From: Sphingomonas psychrotolerans | Lineage (GTDB): Bacteria; Pseudomonadota; Alphaproteobacteria; Sphingomonadales; Sphingomonadaceae | Length of the DNA: 64,000 bases | NCBI RefSeq assembly: GCF_002796605.1 | Contig: NZ_CP024923.1 | Coordinates: 4,347,501 to 4,411,500, forward strand | Direction of reading: 5' to 3' | Shown here: positions 52,284 to 61,472 of the stretch, piece by piece | Layout of the letters: the number at the start of each line of letters is the position of its first letter | Numbering within the stretch: position 1 is the first letter of the stretch | The notes under the pieces: model-generated | Told to the model about the DNA's origin: nothing | The model's database searches: none | The model's input: only the letters and a program-made list of their open reading frames with translations | Program-made: the position numbers and the translations under genes

Positions 52284-52787
52284 TTACCCTTTGACAGCGC
52301 GAGGTGCACGCTTCGGCTTCGCGACAGGCTCGGGAGCCGCAGCGGCTCGGGCCTGCCGGCCCTTTGCTCCGAGGCCGATCTTGTGCGCCATTGCGCGACG
52401 CGCGGCCGAATAGCTCTCAGCGACCATCGGATAATCGGGCTTGAGGTTGTAACGACGCTTATAGTCCTCCGGCGTGAGGCCGTGCGTCCCGAGATGCCGG
52501 CGTAGCGTCTTGTACGGCTTGCCATCGATCAGCGAGATGATGTGATCCTTGGACGCCAACGATTTGCGCACCGAAACCGCGGGCGTGAAATCCTCCTGCG
52601 CGGCCGTATCTGCGCTACCGCCGGCCGATCCAGAAGATCCGTTCGCCAGCTCGGTTACGGTGGCGTGCATGTTGCGCAGAAAGGCAGGTACGTCTTCGGC
52701 CGAGGCGCGATTGTTCTGATTGCCCAGCCACGCAATGGTAAGCTCGGTAGCAAGCTCGACAGCGTTCTGTGTGTTGTCCTCCGACAT
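52284..52787 (-). CDS. Ros/MucR family transcriptional regulator
   Basis: This 167-residue DNA-binding protein of the MucR/Ros family has the conserved block at about 78-140: KDHIISLIDGKPYKTLRRHLGTHGLTPEDYKRRY, then NLKPDYPMVAESYSAARRAMAHKIGLG. The position of the usual first zinc Cys is Ser here (SLIDG instead of CLEDG), while the Asp and the two His are kept. The N-terminal part has an ELTIAWLGNQNN helix typical of oligomerising MucR proteins. The C-terminus is Lys/Arg/Ala-rich. These regulators bind AT-rich DNA and silence or control surface polysaccharide, motility and other genes. Stop and start are unambiguous. Confidence 0.9.
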   Translation of the reverse strand: MSEDNTQNAVELATELTIAWLGNQNNRASAEDVPAFLRNMHATVTELANGSSGSAGGSADTAAQEDFTPAVSVRKSLASKDHIISLIDGKPYKTLRRHLGTHGLTPEDYKRRYNLKPDYPMVAESYSAARRAMAHKIGLGAKGRQARAAAAPEPVAKPKRAPRAVKG

Positions 52788-52965
52788 GGCGACTCCTTAT
52801 GTTCTCGAGGCGGGGATTCGTGTGTGCTCTGTCCTTGAGCACGCCGCTCCATAACGGCTTTTGCGCACCTGTCTAATGTTCAGGCTGATCGTCCGGTACT
52901 AGGCATGCCTCATTTGCAGTGTTGCGGCTGCTTCGATCATGATCCCGAAGGCTAAAGCCGATTAT

Positions 52966-54195
52966 TCATCGCCCCGCTCGAGCAGGCGCGGCATCGAGGA
53001 GCAATGACCAGGGCGCCGGCAGATAGTCGAGCGACATATAGAAGTAGAAGGCGCATGACCCGTCACGGCGATAGCTCGCGCCCTTGACGACGCCGAAGGC
53101 AGTGGTGCCGCTGAAAACGGGTCCGCCGCTGTCCCCGCCTCTGCAATTGGGGCCGGCGACGGTGACCCATGTCGGCAGGCAGGCGCCGCCGCAAAGATCG
53201 CCGGCGGGCGCGAAGTCTAGAAGCTCGACTTCCGCGCAGCTGTAGCCGCTGCTCTCGCCGCGATGGCAGACGAAATCGCCTGCGCGCGTGCTGGGCCTGG
53301 CGCGCTGCAGTTCCACAGGTCGCTCGATCATACGCGCGGTGTCCGAATAGATCAGCGGCCGCTCGGGCGCGGCGCCGGCGTGAATCTGCACGTCGTGATA
53401 CCCCCAGCCCCATTGGCCGACGAAGATGAGCGGGGTCGGCCGGCGCTGGGGGTCGTAATAGGTCATCTCGTCGAGGCAGTGGGCAGCGGTGGTGATGCCG
53501 CTGCGCGCGCCATCGGTCACGGCGAAGCCGGTCGTGCAGCGATAGCGTTTGCCGTCGTCCGGGCTGATCCCGTCGAGCCGGCCGCCGCCGTGAAGACCGA
53601 GGTTCACGTCGGTGCGCTCGAGCACCCGGACCTGGACAGGCACGCCGGTCAGCTTTTCGAGCCTGGCATCGAGTGCGGCGGCGCCGCCATCGGCTGCGGC
53701 GATGGCATTGCCGACGATGACGACTAACTCGCCGGTGCGGGGATCGAGACCCATCGAGGGCGGGCTCGGCAAGGCGGCGCGTATGGCCGCCTGATGATAA
53801 GTGATGGCCCAGACCACGCGATCGCGGCTCGATCTGGCGCCGGTCCGAAAGACCAAGGGTATACTCGCGTCGCCGAAGCGGAGGTGCATTTCCGCCACTG
53901 GATCATCCCCCGTCAGATAGACGATGTATCGATAATCCGGGCGATGCTGGACCGAGATGCCGGCGAGGCGATCGCGATAGCGGCGGGCGATCGCGTCGGT
54001 AGCGGCGACGCTTTCGTGCTGCACCCGGAGCCTTCGAAGCGCCTCGTCCTGCGCCACGCCATAGAGGCGGGCATATTCGCCGGCATCCTGCGCCAGTGCC
54101 GCTTCCCGCGTTTGCAGCAGCTGTGCCGCGGCGGGTTGCGTGAACATCGTCGCGACCAGCACCAACGACGACCGAAAAATCCTGCCTAGACCCAT
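52966..54195 (-). CDS. Secreted trypsin-like serine protease with propeptide
   Basis: This 409-residue protein has a signal peptide (about 25 residues), a propeptide-like domain and a C-terminal chymotrypsin-fold protease. The catalytic triad is His239 in TAAHC, Asp268 in YHDVQ and Ser356 in GDSGGPV. Six or more Cys in the protease part suggest disulfides (CHRGESSGYSC, GDLCGGACLP, PNCRGGDSGG). The propeptide-like segment (DPRTGELVVIVGNA, LEKLTGVPVQVRVLERT) resembles the alpha-lytic protease/streptogrisin pro-region, so autocatalytic maturation is likely. It is expected to be periplasmic or extracellular. No neighbour suggests a specific substrate. Confidence 0.88.
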   Translation of the reverse strand: MGLGRIFRSSLVLVATMFTQPAAAQLLQTREAALAQDAGEYARLYGVAQDEALRRLRVQHESVAATDAIARRYRDRLAGISVQHRPDYRYIVYLTGDDPVAEMHLRFGDASIPLVFRTGARSSRDRVVWAITYHQAAIRAALPSPPSMGLDPRTGELVVIVGNAIAAADGGAAALDARLEKLTGVPVQVRVLERTDVNLGLHGGGRLDGISPDDGKRYRCTTGFAVTDGARSGITTAAHCLDEMTYYDPQRRPTPLIFVGQWGWGYHDVQIHAGAAPERPLIYSDTARMIERPVELQRARPSTRAGDFVCHRGESSGYSCAEVELLDFAPAGDLCGGACLPTWVTVAGPNCRGGDSGGPVFSGTTAFGVVKGASYRRDGSCAFYFYMSLDYLPAPWSLLLDAAPARAGR

Positions 54196-54642
54196 GAGGG
54201 CATTGTAGAACTGCAGCGGCCCGCCGCATAGCCGCAGCTATGCCGGTGGCGCTGACGGCGCCGTCACCATCTGTGTCGAGCCGTTCAGGCGGCGGTCCGT
54301 TTCACTGCACACGCCGAGGCCGGGCAGAAGCGCCCGGCCGGGATCGCGGAATCGAGCCGGCCGGTGACGCTTGTTTGTCAAACCGGCCGGTGCGGGCATC
54401 GAACATGCGCCGATGCCGCCGAGCCTGGCGGTGTTCAACCTGCCGTCACAGCGCAACCGCGCCGTTCAGCCGCGCACGGATCAGGCCATGTTATGCATCC
54501 GGAATCGATATTGTGCTTAGTCCGTTGGCAAGCAAATTGGTCTGGTTGCGGATTGGCGCCGTTGAAGACAGGATCGGCGCGCCGATCCCGCGGCTGGATG
54601 GATTCGGAAATCAGGAAGCGACGGCCCGGCCGCCGAGGCGAC
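54196..54642. other. 447-base intergenic region with two hairpins
   Basis: No gene is supported. GGCCGGGC (54318-54325) pairs with GCCCGGCC (54332-54339), and CCGGCCGGT (54357-54365) pairs with ACCGGCCGG (54382-54390). Both lie downstream of the FadR-type gene (minus strand) and may terminate it. The remainder carries the promoter of the protease gene. Confidence 0.5.
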
Positions 54643-55389
54643 TTAGCCGAGCTGGGCGCTGATCAGGAAGCGGCTGCGGCTGGCTTCGGACTTGCGGCGC
54701 AATTCCAGCATTTCCTGTTCTTCCGACGCTTTCAGCATCGCCTCGAGCAGGCGGCCGAAATGCTTGCGCATCGCGGCGCGCGCGGCCACTGAATCACGGT
54801 TCTTGAGCGCATCGAGAACGGCGGCATGTTCGTCATGCCGCGTATCCTCGTCATGGCCGCAAACCGAGGCGTGGAGTGCGCAGATCTCGGGGATCTCGGT
54901 GCGCATGCGCCACAGCGAGTTGATCACGAATATGATCGCCTGATTGCCCGATGCCGAAGCGATGGTGAGGTGGAAGGCGCGATCCGCTTCGGTGGCGGCG
55001 GGGCTGCCATCATCGGCTTCGGACATCGCCGCGACCAGCGTCTCGAGCACTTCGATCTGCTCGTCGCTGATCGTCGGTGCAGCGAGCGCCGCGGCTTCGG
55101 ATTCGAACAGCGCGCGCGCTTCGGTGAGCTCGAACGCACTGACCACGGGGAGCGACCCGGCGGCATGGTCGCTCGGCTCGCAGACATAGACGCCCGACCC
55201 GGTCTTGATGCGCACGAGGCCCTGGGCCTGGAGCGCGATCTCGGCCTCGCGGATGGTCACGCGGCTGACTCCCAGTCGCTCGGCCAGCTCGCGCTCCCCG
55301 GGCAGGCGCGAGCCCGGGGGGAATGCACCCTCCGCGATCATCGCGCTGATCTGTTCGGCGATATCCTGGAAGAGACGGCGGTCGGCCAT
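54643..55389 (-). CDS. FadR-family (GntR) transcriptional regulator
   Basis: This 248-residue regulator has an N-terminal winged helix (about 8-72: IAEQISAMIAEGAFPPGSRLPGERELAERLGVSRVTIREAEIALQAQGLVRIKTGSGVYV) and a C-terminal all-helical FCD ligand domain. The FCD domain carries metal-binding His and Asp/Glu residues (EADRAFHLTIASASGN, HDEDTRHDEHAAVLDALKNRD). The FCD type often senses sugar acids such as glucuronate or DEH. It lies 97 bases downstream of the TonB receptor gene on the same strand, at the end of the polysaccharide locus, and is its probable repressor. Candidate operators carry TTGGT (55456-55476, 58399-58420, 63801-63822). Confidence 0.9.
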   Translation of the reverse strand: MADRRLFQDIAEQISAMIAEGAFPPGSRLPGERELAERLGVSRVTIREAEIALQAQGLVRIKTGSGVYVCEPSDHAAGSLPVVSAFELTEARALFESEAAALAAPTISDEQIEVLETLVAAMSEADDGSPAATEADRAFHLTIASASGNQAIIFVINSLWRMRTEIPEICALHASVCGHDEDTRHDEHAAVLDALKNRDSVAARAAMRKHFGRLLEAMLKASEEQEMLELRRKSEASRSRFLISAQLG

Positions 55390-55455
55390 TAGTTCCTCAA
55401 TTCAGCTGGGCCCGGCATCGGACCTTGCCCCAAGCCGCGTCCATTTGGAATAGGA

Positions 55456-55476
55456 AATTGGTCCGCAGGCCGGACC
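55456..55476. promoter_or_regulatory. Candidate operator upstream of FadR-type gene
   Basis: AATTGGTCC followed by the inverted repeat GGTCCG (55460-55465)/CGGACC (55471-55476) lies between the TonB receptor stop and the FadR-type start. The TTGGT core is shared with the motifs at 58399-58420 and 63801-63822. It could be an autoregulatory site or a short terminator. Confidence 0.4.
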
Positions 55477-55486
55477 CGGGCAGGGC

Positions 55487-58372
55487 TCAGCGCAGTCGAA
55501 CGCGCAGACTGAGGAAATATTGCGGGCCATAATATTCCACGTTCCGGGTGCTGCCGACGATCGGCATATATTCGACGCGCGGCTCGTTGAAGATGTTGAG
55601 CGCCTGGAAGCGGATATCGGCGATCTTGTTGAGTTTCAGGCCGAGATTGACGTCGAAGGTGTCGTTGCCTTCGACGTAGCGCAGCTGGGTATTGTTGCTC
55701 GTGAACGCCTGATAATAACGCGAGCGGTAGCGGTAGATGCCCTGGATCGAGGCCGGCCCCAGCTCGTAGAAGAGCTGCGCCGAAAAGACGTGTTTCGAAT
55801 AGCCGCTGAGCCCGGCCGCGGGGATCAGGCCGGGGACGACTACGCCGGTCGCGCTGTCGATCACGTCGCCATAGCGGATGTCCTGTGTCTCGTAGTTGGA
55901 CCAGGCGTAATTGTAGCTCAGCTTCGCGCCCAGCCCGTCGAGCGGCCGGGGCAGCCAGGTGAACTGATTGCTGGCGGTCAGCTCGACGCCATAGAGATCG
56001 CTCTGGTCGTCGCTGTTGGTGGTCTGGGTGACGGGCACCGAATAGGTCTGGCCGCCGATCGTGAAATCCTCGTCGGTCTCGATCGGCATCAGCCCGCCGG
56101 TGAAGCGCTTGTAGTAGAGCGTCGCGGCGAACAGCGTGTCCTTGTTAGCATAATATTCGAACGCGGCATCGGCGTTCCACGACATGGTCGGCTTAAGACG
56201 CGGGCTGCCGGTGGCGATGATCGAGTTGATCGCATCGGCGACGTTGGTGAAGCCGGCGCCGGTCTCGAGCGTAATCTGGCGGCCGGCACCGAGCGCGCTG
56301 GGCGCCGGGCGCGACATCGCGCGATAGATGCCCGTGCGCACGCGGATCTTCGGCGCGACGTCGAAGATCGCGTTGAAGCTCGGCAGCCAGCGCATCGTGC
56401 CCGACGTCACTTCTGTCTCCGCAAAATTGCCGTTCGCGCGCAGGCTGATCGTGCCGTCGGCGTTGTTGACGATGTCGAGATCGCCGCGCAGGCCGCGCGC
56501 AGTGACCTGGGTATGGACGCCGCGCACGCCGAAATTGCCGCGCACCGGAACGCTGCCGATCTGGCCCGCATAGGTGGCCATTGCATAGCCAGCCCAGGTC
56601 TCTTCGGTGACGTCTGAATTCTCGACGGCGCGCAGATCGCCGCTCGGGCCGGGATCCTCGGTGCCGAGATATTGGCGGAACTGGCAGAGCACGTCGAAGG
56701 TCGCGTAATTGCCCAGCGCCGGGCTCGGTGCGTCGGACAGGAAGCCGCTCTGCGCGAACGGCGTGCGGCAGGCGAGGTTGACCCGGCGATCGACCGCGAG
56801 ATCGGCCTGATCGATGTTGACGTCGTTGCTGTAGCCGAAGAATTTCCGCTTCGCCCAGCGCCCGCCGATTTCGATGCGGTTGATGAAGCCGTCGAGAGCG
56901 TAGCTGGCGTCGAGCCTGCCCGCGTAGATCTCGTCGTCGCGGCCGTCCTGCGAGCGAGTCAGGCGGGCATCGTCGCTGAACGCTTCATAGTCCGCCGGAT
57001 CGAAGCGCGCGTCATAAGTGAAGACCGGCAGGAAACTCTGCGTCATGTCGACATGGTAGGGGATGCGCTGGTTGTTGATCGGCGTGCGCACGCCATAGAT
57101 GTCGAACGGATCGGTGCGCAGGCGGACCTGGCGGGTGATGTCGAGTCGGGTGGTGTGCGAATAGCCCATGTCGGCGGTGACGGTGAGCCGGTCGGTGGGC
57201 TTCCACTCCACATTGCCGCCGAGGCCGAGATATTTCTCGTCGCGCTTGAACAGCCCGGAGACGGTCTGCAGCGTCGCCGAGCCATCGGCCGATAGCAATT
57301 GGTGGTCGTCGCCGATCACGACGTTGCGGAGGTTGTACCGGCCCTCGGCGGTGCCGAAATCGTTGCGCGTCTCGCTATATTGGCGGCGCGAATATTGGAC
57401 GTCGAGATTGATGTCGAGCGTCGGGCTCGGCTGCCATTGGAGCGCCCCGAACACGGCGTTGCGCAGGTCCGAGGTGATCATCTGGCGATAGAGATACGAG
57501 TTGGACGCGTGGAAGAAGGGCGTCCCCGCATTGCCCTGCTGGCGCGTGACTTCGGTGCAGTTCGCGGTCGAGACGATCGCGGCGTTGCAAGTGAACCAGG
57601 TCGAGCTGGTGTAGAAACGCTCGACCGGATCGTTCACGTCGTTGCGCTGATAGCCGATCGAGATGCCGATTTCGCCGATCGAGCCGGCCTTGAACTGGTC
57701 GATATAGCTGATCGTCGCGCGGTGGCCGAACCCGCTCTGGCCGGCGATGCGATCCTGATAGGGATTGTAATTGCCCTTAATCTCGGCCTGGATCGAGCGG
57801 CGCTTATAGTCGAGCGGCTTGCGGGTCTCGAGCTCGATCAGGCCGGCGACGCCGCCTTCGATCAAATTCGCCTGCTGGGTCTTGTAGATCTTGATCGCGT
57901 TGAACAATTCGGAGGGGAACTGGCCGAAATTGACTGCGCGGTCGCCTGAACCGTTGGTCGCCTCACGCCCGTTCATCGTGGTCATGCTGAGGCCCGAGCC
58001 AAGGCCGCGGATCGAGACTTCGGTAGGGCCGTAATTGGCGCGGTCGATCGAGGCGCCGGTGATCGTCGCGATCACTTCGCCGACCGACTGACCAGGGAGC
58101 TCGCCGATTTCCTTCGATGAGACCGCATCGACGATCGTGTCCGAATCGCGCTTGGTCTGGATCGAGGTCTGGATGGTCTCGCGGATGCCGGTGACGACGA
58201 TCGGCGCGCTCTCGTCTTCCTGACCCTCGGCCGGAAGCCCGGTTGGCGTCGCAGGGGTGTCCTGCGAAAAGGCGGGACCCGCACCCAGCGCCGCGGCGAT
58301 CGAAACCCCCGCCATCAACGCAAGGCGCGCGTAATTCACGCCGCGCCTGAGCGACCTATTCGCGACAGCCAT
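55487..58372 (-). CDS. TonB-dependent receptor of alginate-type locus
   Basis: This 961-residue outer-membrane receptor has a signal peptide (about residues 15-36, ending AFSQ), TonB box PIVVTG at 57-62 and plug motifs IGELPGQSVGEVIATITGASIDRANYGPTEVSIRGLGSG, MNGREATNGSGD and NLIEGGVAGLIELETRKPL. A long barrel ends LSLRVRLR. The plug fits the Xanthomonas/Caulobacter carbohydrate TonB subfamily. A GGAGAGGAAAG ribosome site precedes the ATG. By its position next to a PL17 lyase operon it is the likely oligoalginate (or similar uronate polymer) importer. The upstream gap 58373-58508 holds candidate operators. Confidence 0.93.
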   Translation of the reverse strand: MAVANRSLRRGVNYARLALMAGVSIAAALGAGPAFSQDTPATPTGLPAEGQEDESAPIVVTGIRETIQTSIQTKRDSDTIVDAVSSKEIGELPGQSVGEVIATITGASIDRANYGPTEVSIRGLGSGLSMTTMNGREATNGSGDRAVNFGQFPSELFNAIKIYKTQQANLIEGGVAGLIELETRKPLDYKRRSIQAEIKGNYNPYQDRIAGQSGFGHRATISYIDQFKAGSIGEIGISIGYQRNDVNDPVERFYTSSTWFTCNAAIVSTANCTEVTRQQGNAGTPFFHASNSYLYRQMITSDLRNAVFGALQWQPSPTLDINLDVQYSRRQYSETRNDFGTAEGRYNLRNVVIGDDHQLLSADGSATLQTVSGLFKRDEKYLGLGGNVEWKPTDRLTVTADMGYSHTTRLDITRQVRLRTDPFDIYGVRTPINNQRIPYHVDMTQSFLPVFTYDARFDPADYEAFSDDARLTRSQDGRDDEIYAGRLDASYALDGFINRIEIGGRWAKRKFFGYSNDVNIDQADLAVDRRVNLACRTPFAQSGFLSDAPSPALGNYATFDVLCQFRQYLGTEDPGPSGDLRAVENSDVTEETWAGYAMATYAGQIGSVPVRGNFGVRGVHTQVTARGLRGDLDIVNNADGTISLRANGNFAETEVTSGTMRWLPSFNAIFDVAPKIRVRTGIYRAMSRPAPSALGAGRQITLETGAGFTNVADAINSIIATGSPRLKPTMSWNADAAFEYYANKDTLFAATLYYKRFTGGLMPIETDEDFTIGGQTYSVPVTQTTNSDDQSDLYGVELTASNQFTWLPRPLDGLGAKLSYNYAWSNYETQDIRYGDVIDSATGVVVPGLIPAAGLSGYSKHVFSAQLFYELGPASIQGIYRYRSRYYQAFTSNNTQLRYVEGNDTFDVNLGLKLNKIADIRFQALNIFNEPRVEYMPIVGSTRNVEYYGPQYFLSLRVRLR

Positions 58373-58398
58373 CTTTCCTCTCCGTCCGATTTATTCTT

Positions 58399-58461
58399 AT
58401 ACCAGTTGTATGAACCAATAATCACGAGCCAGTCAATATGGGTTGGATACCAATGATCCAA
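58399..58461. promoter_or_regulatory. TonB receptor promoter with shared ATACCA...ACCAATA motif
   Basis: The 22-base motif at 58399-58420 (starts ATACCAGTTG, ends ACCAATA) matches 17 of 22 positions of a motif upstream of the PL17 lyase gene (63801-63822). A further palindrome TTGGAT...ATCCAA (58443-58461) carries TACCAAT at its centre. ExuR/UxuR-type FadR-family operators contain TTGGTATACCAA, so these are likely binding sites of the adjacent FadR-type regulator. Confidence 0.6.
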
Positions 58462-58508
58462 TCCTATTATGAGGGCGTATCGAGGGCGCGAAAAGGCGCC
58501 TTGGGAGG

Positions 58509-59387
58509 TCAGGGAAGCAGATAGTTGCGCAGTTCGGGCACCGCGACGGCAAGGTCGTTGGCGACGATCTTCGAGAAGACGCGCGCGCCGGCTTCGCCGA
58601 CATGGGTGTAATCGAACTTGAGCGTGATGCGGCCGCGCGCGCCCGTCTTCGGTAGCTCGGCGGTCGCTTCAGCCTCGGGCGCGGGGCGTGGGCGCAGGGT
58701 CGTTCCGGCGCTGGCGGCGGCAACTTCGTCGTCCGCGGGCGGGGCCATGGCGAGCTTGGTCGCCTCCGCGGCCCCGAGCTGCTCGACGGCGCGGGCGCTG
58801 TCGCGGTTCAGCTCGACGATTGGCACCTGCATCGCCGTTGCGACCTTGCGCACTTCGTCCCCCCAGGCTGCCAGCGAGTTGGCCAGCTTGCCGTCCTTGA
58901 ACTCGCGACGGGTGAGCGGCGTGAGCAGCACCGGCACGGCGCCAGCGGCGCGCACCTCGGTGACCATCTGGCGTAAATTGGCCGGATATTCGGTGGTGAG
59001 ATCGGTCCAGCGCTCGGCCTTGGTTGACTGGTCGTTATGGCCGAACTGGATGAGGACCCAGGTTTTGGCATATCCGCCGGCCCTGGCCTCGCCCAGCGCG
59101 ATCGCCCAGCTGCCCTCTGCGCGGTAGCTGCGGGTCGAGCGGCCACCGCGGCCGAGATTGAGGCACGCCACGTTCGATTTGACGTGGAACGCGCAGAACG
59201 CCGACGCCCAGCCGCTGCCCGGCGCCATGGTGGAATCGCCGACGAGGATGAGTTTGTATGCGGTGATCGGCGGTGCATCGACGCGCTTCTCGCGTTTCTC
59301 CAGCGGCGGCTGCGCGCCCTCAAACTGGGCGAAGGCCGCCCCGGGCAGGGCCGCCAGCGTGGCGAGCGTGATTGCAACTTTCAGCAT
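58509..59387 (-). CDS. GDSL/SGNH acetylesterase (rhamnogalacturonan acetylesterase-like)
   Basis: This 292-residue exported protein has a signal peptide of about 20 residues and an SGNH esterase fold. Block I is VGDSTMAPG (Ser52), block II GRGGRSTRSYRAEG (oxyanion Gly), block III FGHNDQ (Asn118) and block V DYTHVGEAG (Asp/His). The motif set is that of rhamnogalacturonan acetylesterases, which remove O-acetyl groups from pectin sugars. Here it follows the SDR gene by 31 bases at the end of a PL17 operon. Its substrate may therefore be acetylated alginate or another acetylated uronate polymer. An Ala/Glu-rich insert at about 220-245 looks like a loop. The ribosome site GGGAGGG lies directly upstream. 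Confidence 0.87.
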   Translation of the reverse strand: MLKVAITLATLAALPGAAFAQFEGAQPPLEKREKRVDAPPITAYKLILVGDSTMAPGSGWASAFCAFHVKSNVACLNLGRGGRSTRSYRAEGSWAIALGEARAGGYAKTWVLIQFGHNDQSTKAERWTDLTTEYPANLRQMVTEVRAAGAVPVLLTPLTRREFKDGKLANSLAAWGDEVRKVATAMQVPIVELNRDSARAVEQLGAAEATKLAMAPPADDEVAAASAGTTLRPRPAPEAEATAELPKTGARGRITLKFDYTHVGEAGARVFSKIVANDLAVAVPELRNYLLP

Positions 59388-59418
59388 ATGCCCTCCCGGG
59401 TCGCGGCCTTCGTCCTGC

Positions 59419-60171
59419 TCAGGAGAAAGCGAGGCCGCCATTGATGTCGAGATTGACTCCGGTCAGGAACGCGGAGTCGTTCGATGCGAGGAAGACGACT
59501 GCCGAGGCGACTTCGTCCGGATGGCCCTCGCGGCGCAGCGGCGTGTTGCCCGCGACTGCCTTGCGGCCCTCGGGCTTCGAGAAGATGTCGTGGAAGCTCG
59601 TGCCGATCAGGCCCGGGCACAGCGCGTTGACGCGGATGCCCTGCGGACCGAGCTCCTTGGCGAGGCTGCGGGTGAAGCTCATCAGAGCGCCCTTGGCAGT
59701 GGCGTAGATCGACGCGCCCGGTCCGCCGCCGTCGCGACCGGCGAGCGAGGAGAGGTTCACGATCGCGCTGCCTTCGCCGAGGTGCGGCAGCACTGCCTTG
59801 GTGACGAGGAAGGCGGATTTGAGGTTCAATTCCATGACATGGTCGAAGAACGCTTCGTCCATCTCGGCCAGCGTCTTGCGCGCAACCATGCCGCCCGCGA
59901 CGTTGACCAGCACGTCGACGCGGTGGCCGAAGGCGGCGACGCTCTCGGCGATCAGCTTCGCCACGTCGTCGGCCTTGGTCACGTCGGCCTGAACGAGGAC
60001 CGCAGTGCCGCCGGCGGCCTTGATCTCGGCGACGGTCGCCTGCGCGGCTTCCGCGTCGCTGCGATAGTTCACCACCACCCTGGCGCCTTCGGCTGCCAGC
60101 TGCAGCGAAACCGACTTGCCGATGTCACGCCCGCCGCCGGTTACGATGGCGACCTTGTCCTTCAATTTCAT
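59419..60171 (-). CDS. SDR family oxidoreductase, DEH reductase-like
   Basis: This 250-residue cytosolic short-chain dehydrogenase has the cofactor motif TGGGRDIG at 11-18 and NYRSD after strand 2, suggesting NADPH use. NVAGG, the catalytic Ser (NLSSLAG), YATAKG with Tyr and Lys, and SAFLTGVNLDINGG are also present. It overlaps the MFS transporter gene by three bases (ATGA) and that gene overlaps a PL17 lyase. In alginate pathways an SDR reduces 4-deoxy-L-erythro-5-hexoseulose uronate (DEH) to 2-keto-3-deoxygluconate, so DEH reductase is the best guess. KduD-type 2-dehydro-3-deoxygluconate dehydrogenase is an alternative. Confidence 0.87.
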   Translation of the reverse strand: MKLKDKVAIVTGGGRDIGKSVSLQLAAEGARVVVNYRSDAEAAQATVAEIKAAGGTAVLVQADVTKADDVAKLIAESVAAFGHRVDVLVNVAGGMVARKTLAEMDEAFFDHVMELNLKSAFLVTKAVLPHLGEGSAIVNLSSLAGRDGGGPGASIYATAKGALMSFTRSLAKELGPQGIRVNALCPGLIGTSFHDIFSKPEGRKAVAGNTPLRREGHPDEVASAVVFLASNDSAFLTGVNLDINGGLAFS

Positions 60172-61472
60172 GCTGATTCCTGTTGGTTGCCGATAGAGGG
60201 GGCGCCGTCGGTCCGCGGAACACCGCGGCCGAGCAGCAGGATGGCGAGCAGCGAAAGCGGCACGATCGCCGCGGCGAGCGCGAAGATCGGGGCGTAGCTG
60301 TGCTGGGTCATTACGGGCACCAGCCACGTCGTGATGAGCGTGCCGGCCACTGCCGCAGTACCGCTGATGCCGGCGAGGCTGCCGACGGCACCGCCGGCGA
60401 AATAGTCGCCCGGCATGGTCTGGATATTGTTGATCGCCACCTGGAAGCCGAACAGGATCACCGCGATCAGCAGCACGGCGGTGAGCGGATCCGAGGCACG
60501 GGCAGTGAGCAGCAGCGCCGGCAGCATGATCGCGCAGCCGATCGCGATGGCGAGTTTCCGCGCGCCGAGTGCGGTCCAGCCCTGCGAGATCAGCTTGCCC
60601 GAGAACCAGCCGCCGCCGAGGCTTCCCAGCATCGCGCCGACGAACGGCACCCAGCCGAACATGCCGATCTGTTTGACGTCGAAGCCGAAGGTTTCGGCGA
60701 GATAGATCGGCAGCCACGACACGAACAGCCACCAGACGGGATCGAGAAAGAAGCGCGCGATCAGGATCGCCCAGCTCTGGCGATAGCGCAGCAGCGCCAG
60801 CATGCCGGGAGCGGGCGCTGCGTCGGCTACGCCGTCAGCGGCGGCGGGGCGGGCGGCAATGTGCGCGCGCTCTTCGTCGCCGAGCCACGGGTGGCGATCG
60901 GGATCGCCGCGATAGAGCCAGAACCACGGCACCAGCCACAGGAAGCCGAGCACGCCGATCAGCAGGAAGGTGGTCCGCCAGCCGAACGCGCCATAGAGCG
61001 CGGCAACTGCGGGTGCGGCGATGATCGCGCCGATCGCCGCGCCCGAATTGAAGATGCCCTGCGCGAAGGCGCGTTCCTGTGGCGGGAACCACAAGGCGTT
61101 GGCCTTGACCGCACCCGGCCAATTGCCCGCCTCGCTGACACCAAGGGTGGCGCGCAGGAAGGTGAGCGACGCGAGCGAACGGACAAAGGCGTGGAGGCCG
61201 ATCGAGATCGACCAGATCGCGATCGACAGGACGAAACCCATCTTCGTCCCGATCCGGTCGATCAGCTTGCCGAACAGCGACTGGCCAACGGCATAAGCGA
61301 TCATGAATACCGTCACGAGCAGCGCGTAATCGGACTTGTCCGCGCCGACGTCCTTCGAGACGGCGGGCCACATCACTGCCAACGCATTGCGATCGATATA
61401 GTTGATGACGGTGGCGCAGGCGATCAGCGCGATCACCAGCCAGCGAAGGCCCTTGACCTTGCCCATGCTCAT
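60168..61472 (-). CDS. MFS transporter, hexuronate (ExuT/ACS family)-like
   Basis: This 434-residue inner-membrane major facilitator has twelve predicted helices. Motifs of the anion:cation symporter/ExuT branch are NYIDRNALAVMWP in helix 1, YAVGQSLFGKLIDRIGTK (MFS signature loop), GVSEAGNWPGAVKANALWFPPQERAFAQGIFNSGAAIGAI and DPVWWLFVSWLPIYLAETFG. The family imports hexuronates and related sugar acids by proton symport. In this operon it probably brings DEH or oligoalginate products into the cytoplasm. The ATG at 61472 overlaps the PL17 stop (ATGA) and its stop overlaps the SDR start, so all three are translationally coupled. An internal start at 61466 (MGKVK) is possible. Confidence 0.9.
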   Translation of the reverse strand: MSMGKVKGLRWLVIALIACATVINYIDRNALAVMWPAVSKDVGADKSDYALLVTVFMIAYAVGQSLFGKLIDRIGTKMGFVLSIAIWSISIGLHAFVRSLASLTFLRATLGVSEAGNWPGAVKANALWFPPQERAFAQGIFNSGAAIGAIIAAPAVAALYGAFGWRTTFLLIGVLGFLWLVPWFWLYRGDPDRHPWLGDEERAHIAARPAAADGVADAAPAPGMLALLRYRQSWAILIARFFLDPVWWLFVSWLPIYLAETFGFDVKQIGMFGWVPFVGAMLGSLGGGWFSGKLISQGWTALGARKLAIAIGCAIMLPALLLTARASDPLTAVLLIAVILFGFQVAINNIQTMPGDYFAGGAVGSLAGISGTAAVAGTLITTWLVPVMTQHSYAPIFALAAAIVPLSLLAILLLGRGVPRTDGAPSIGNQQESA

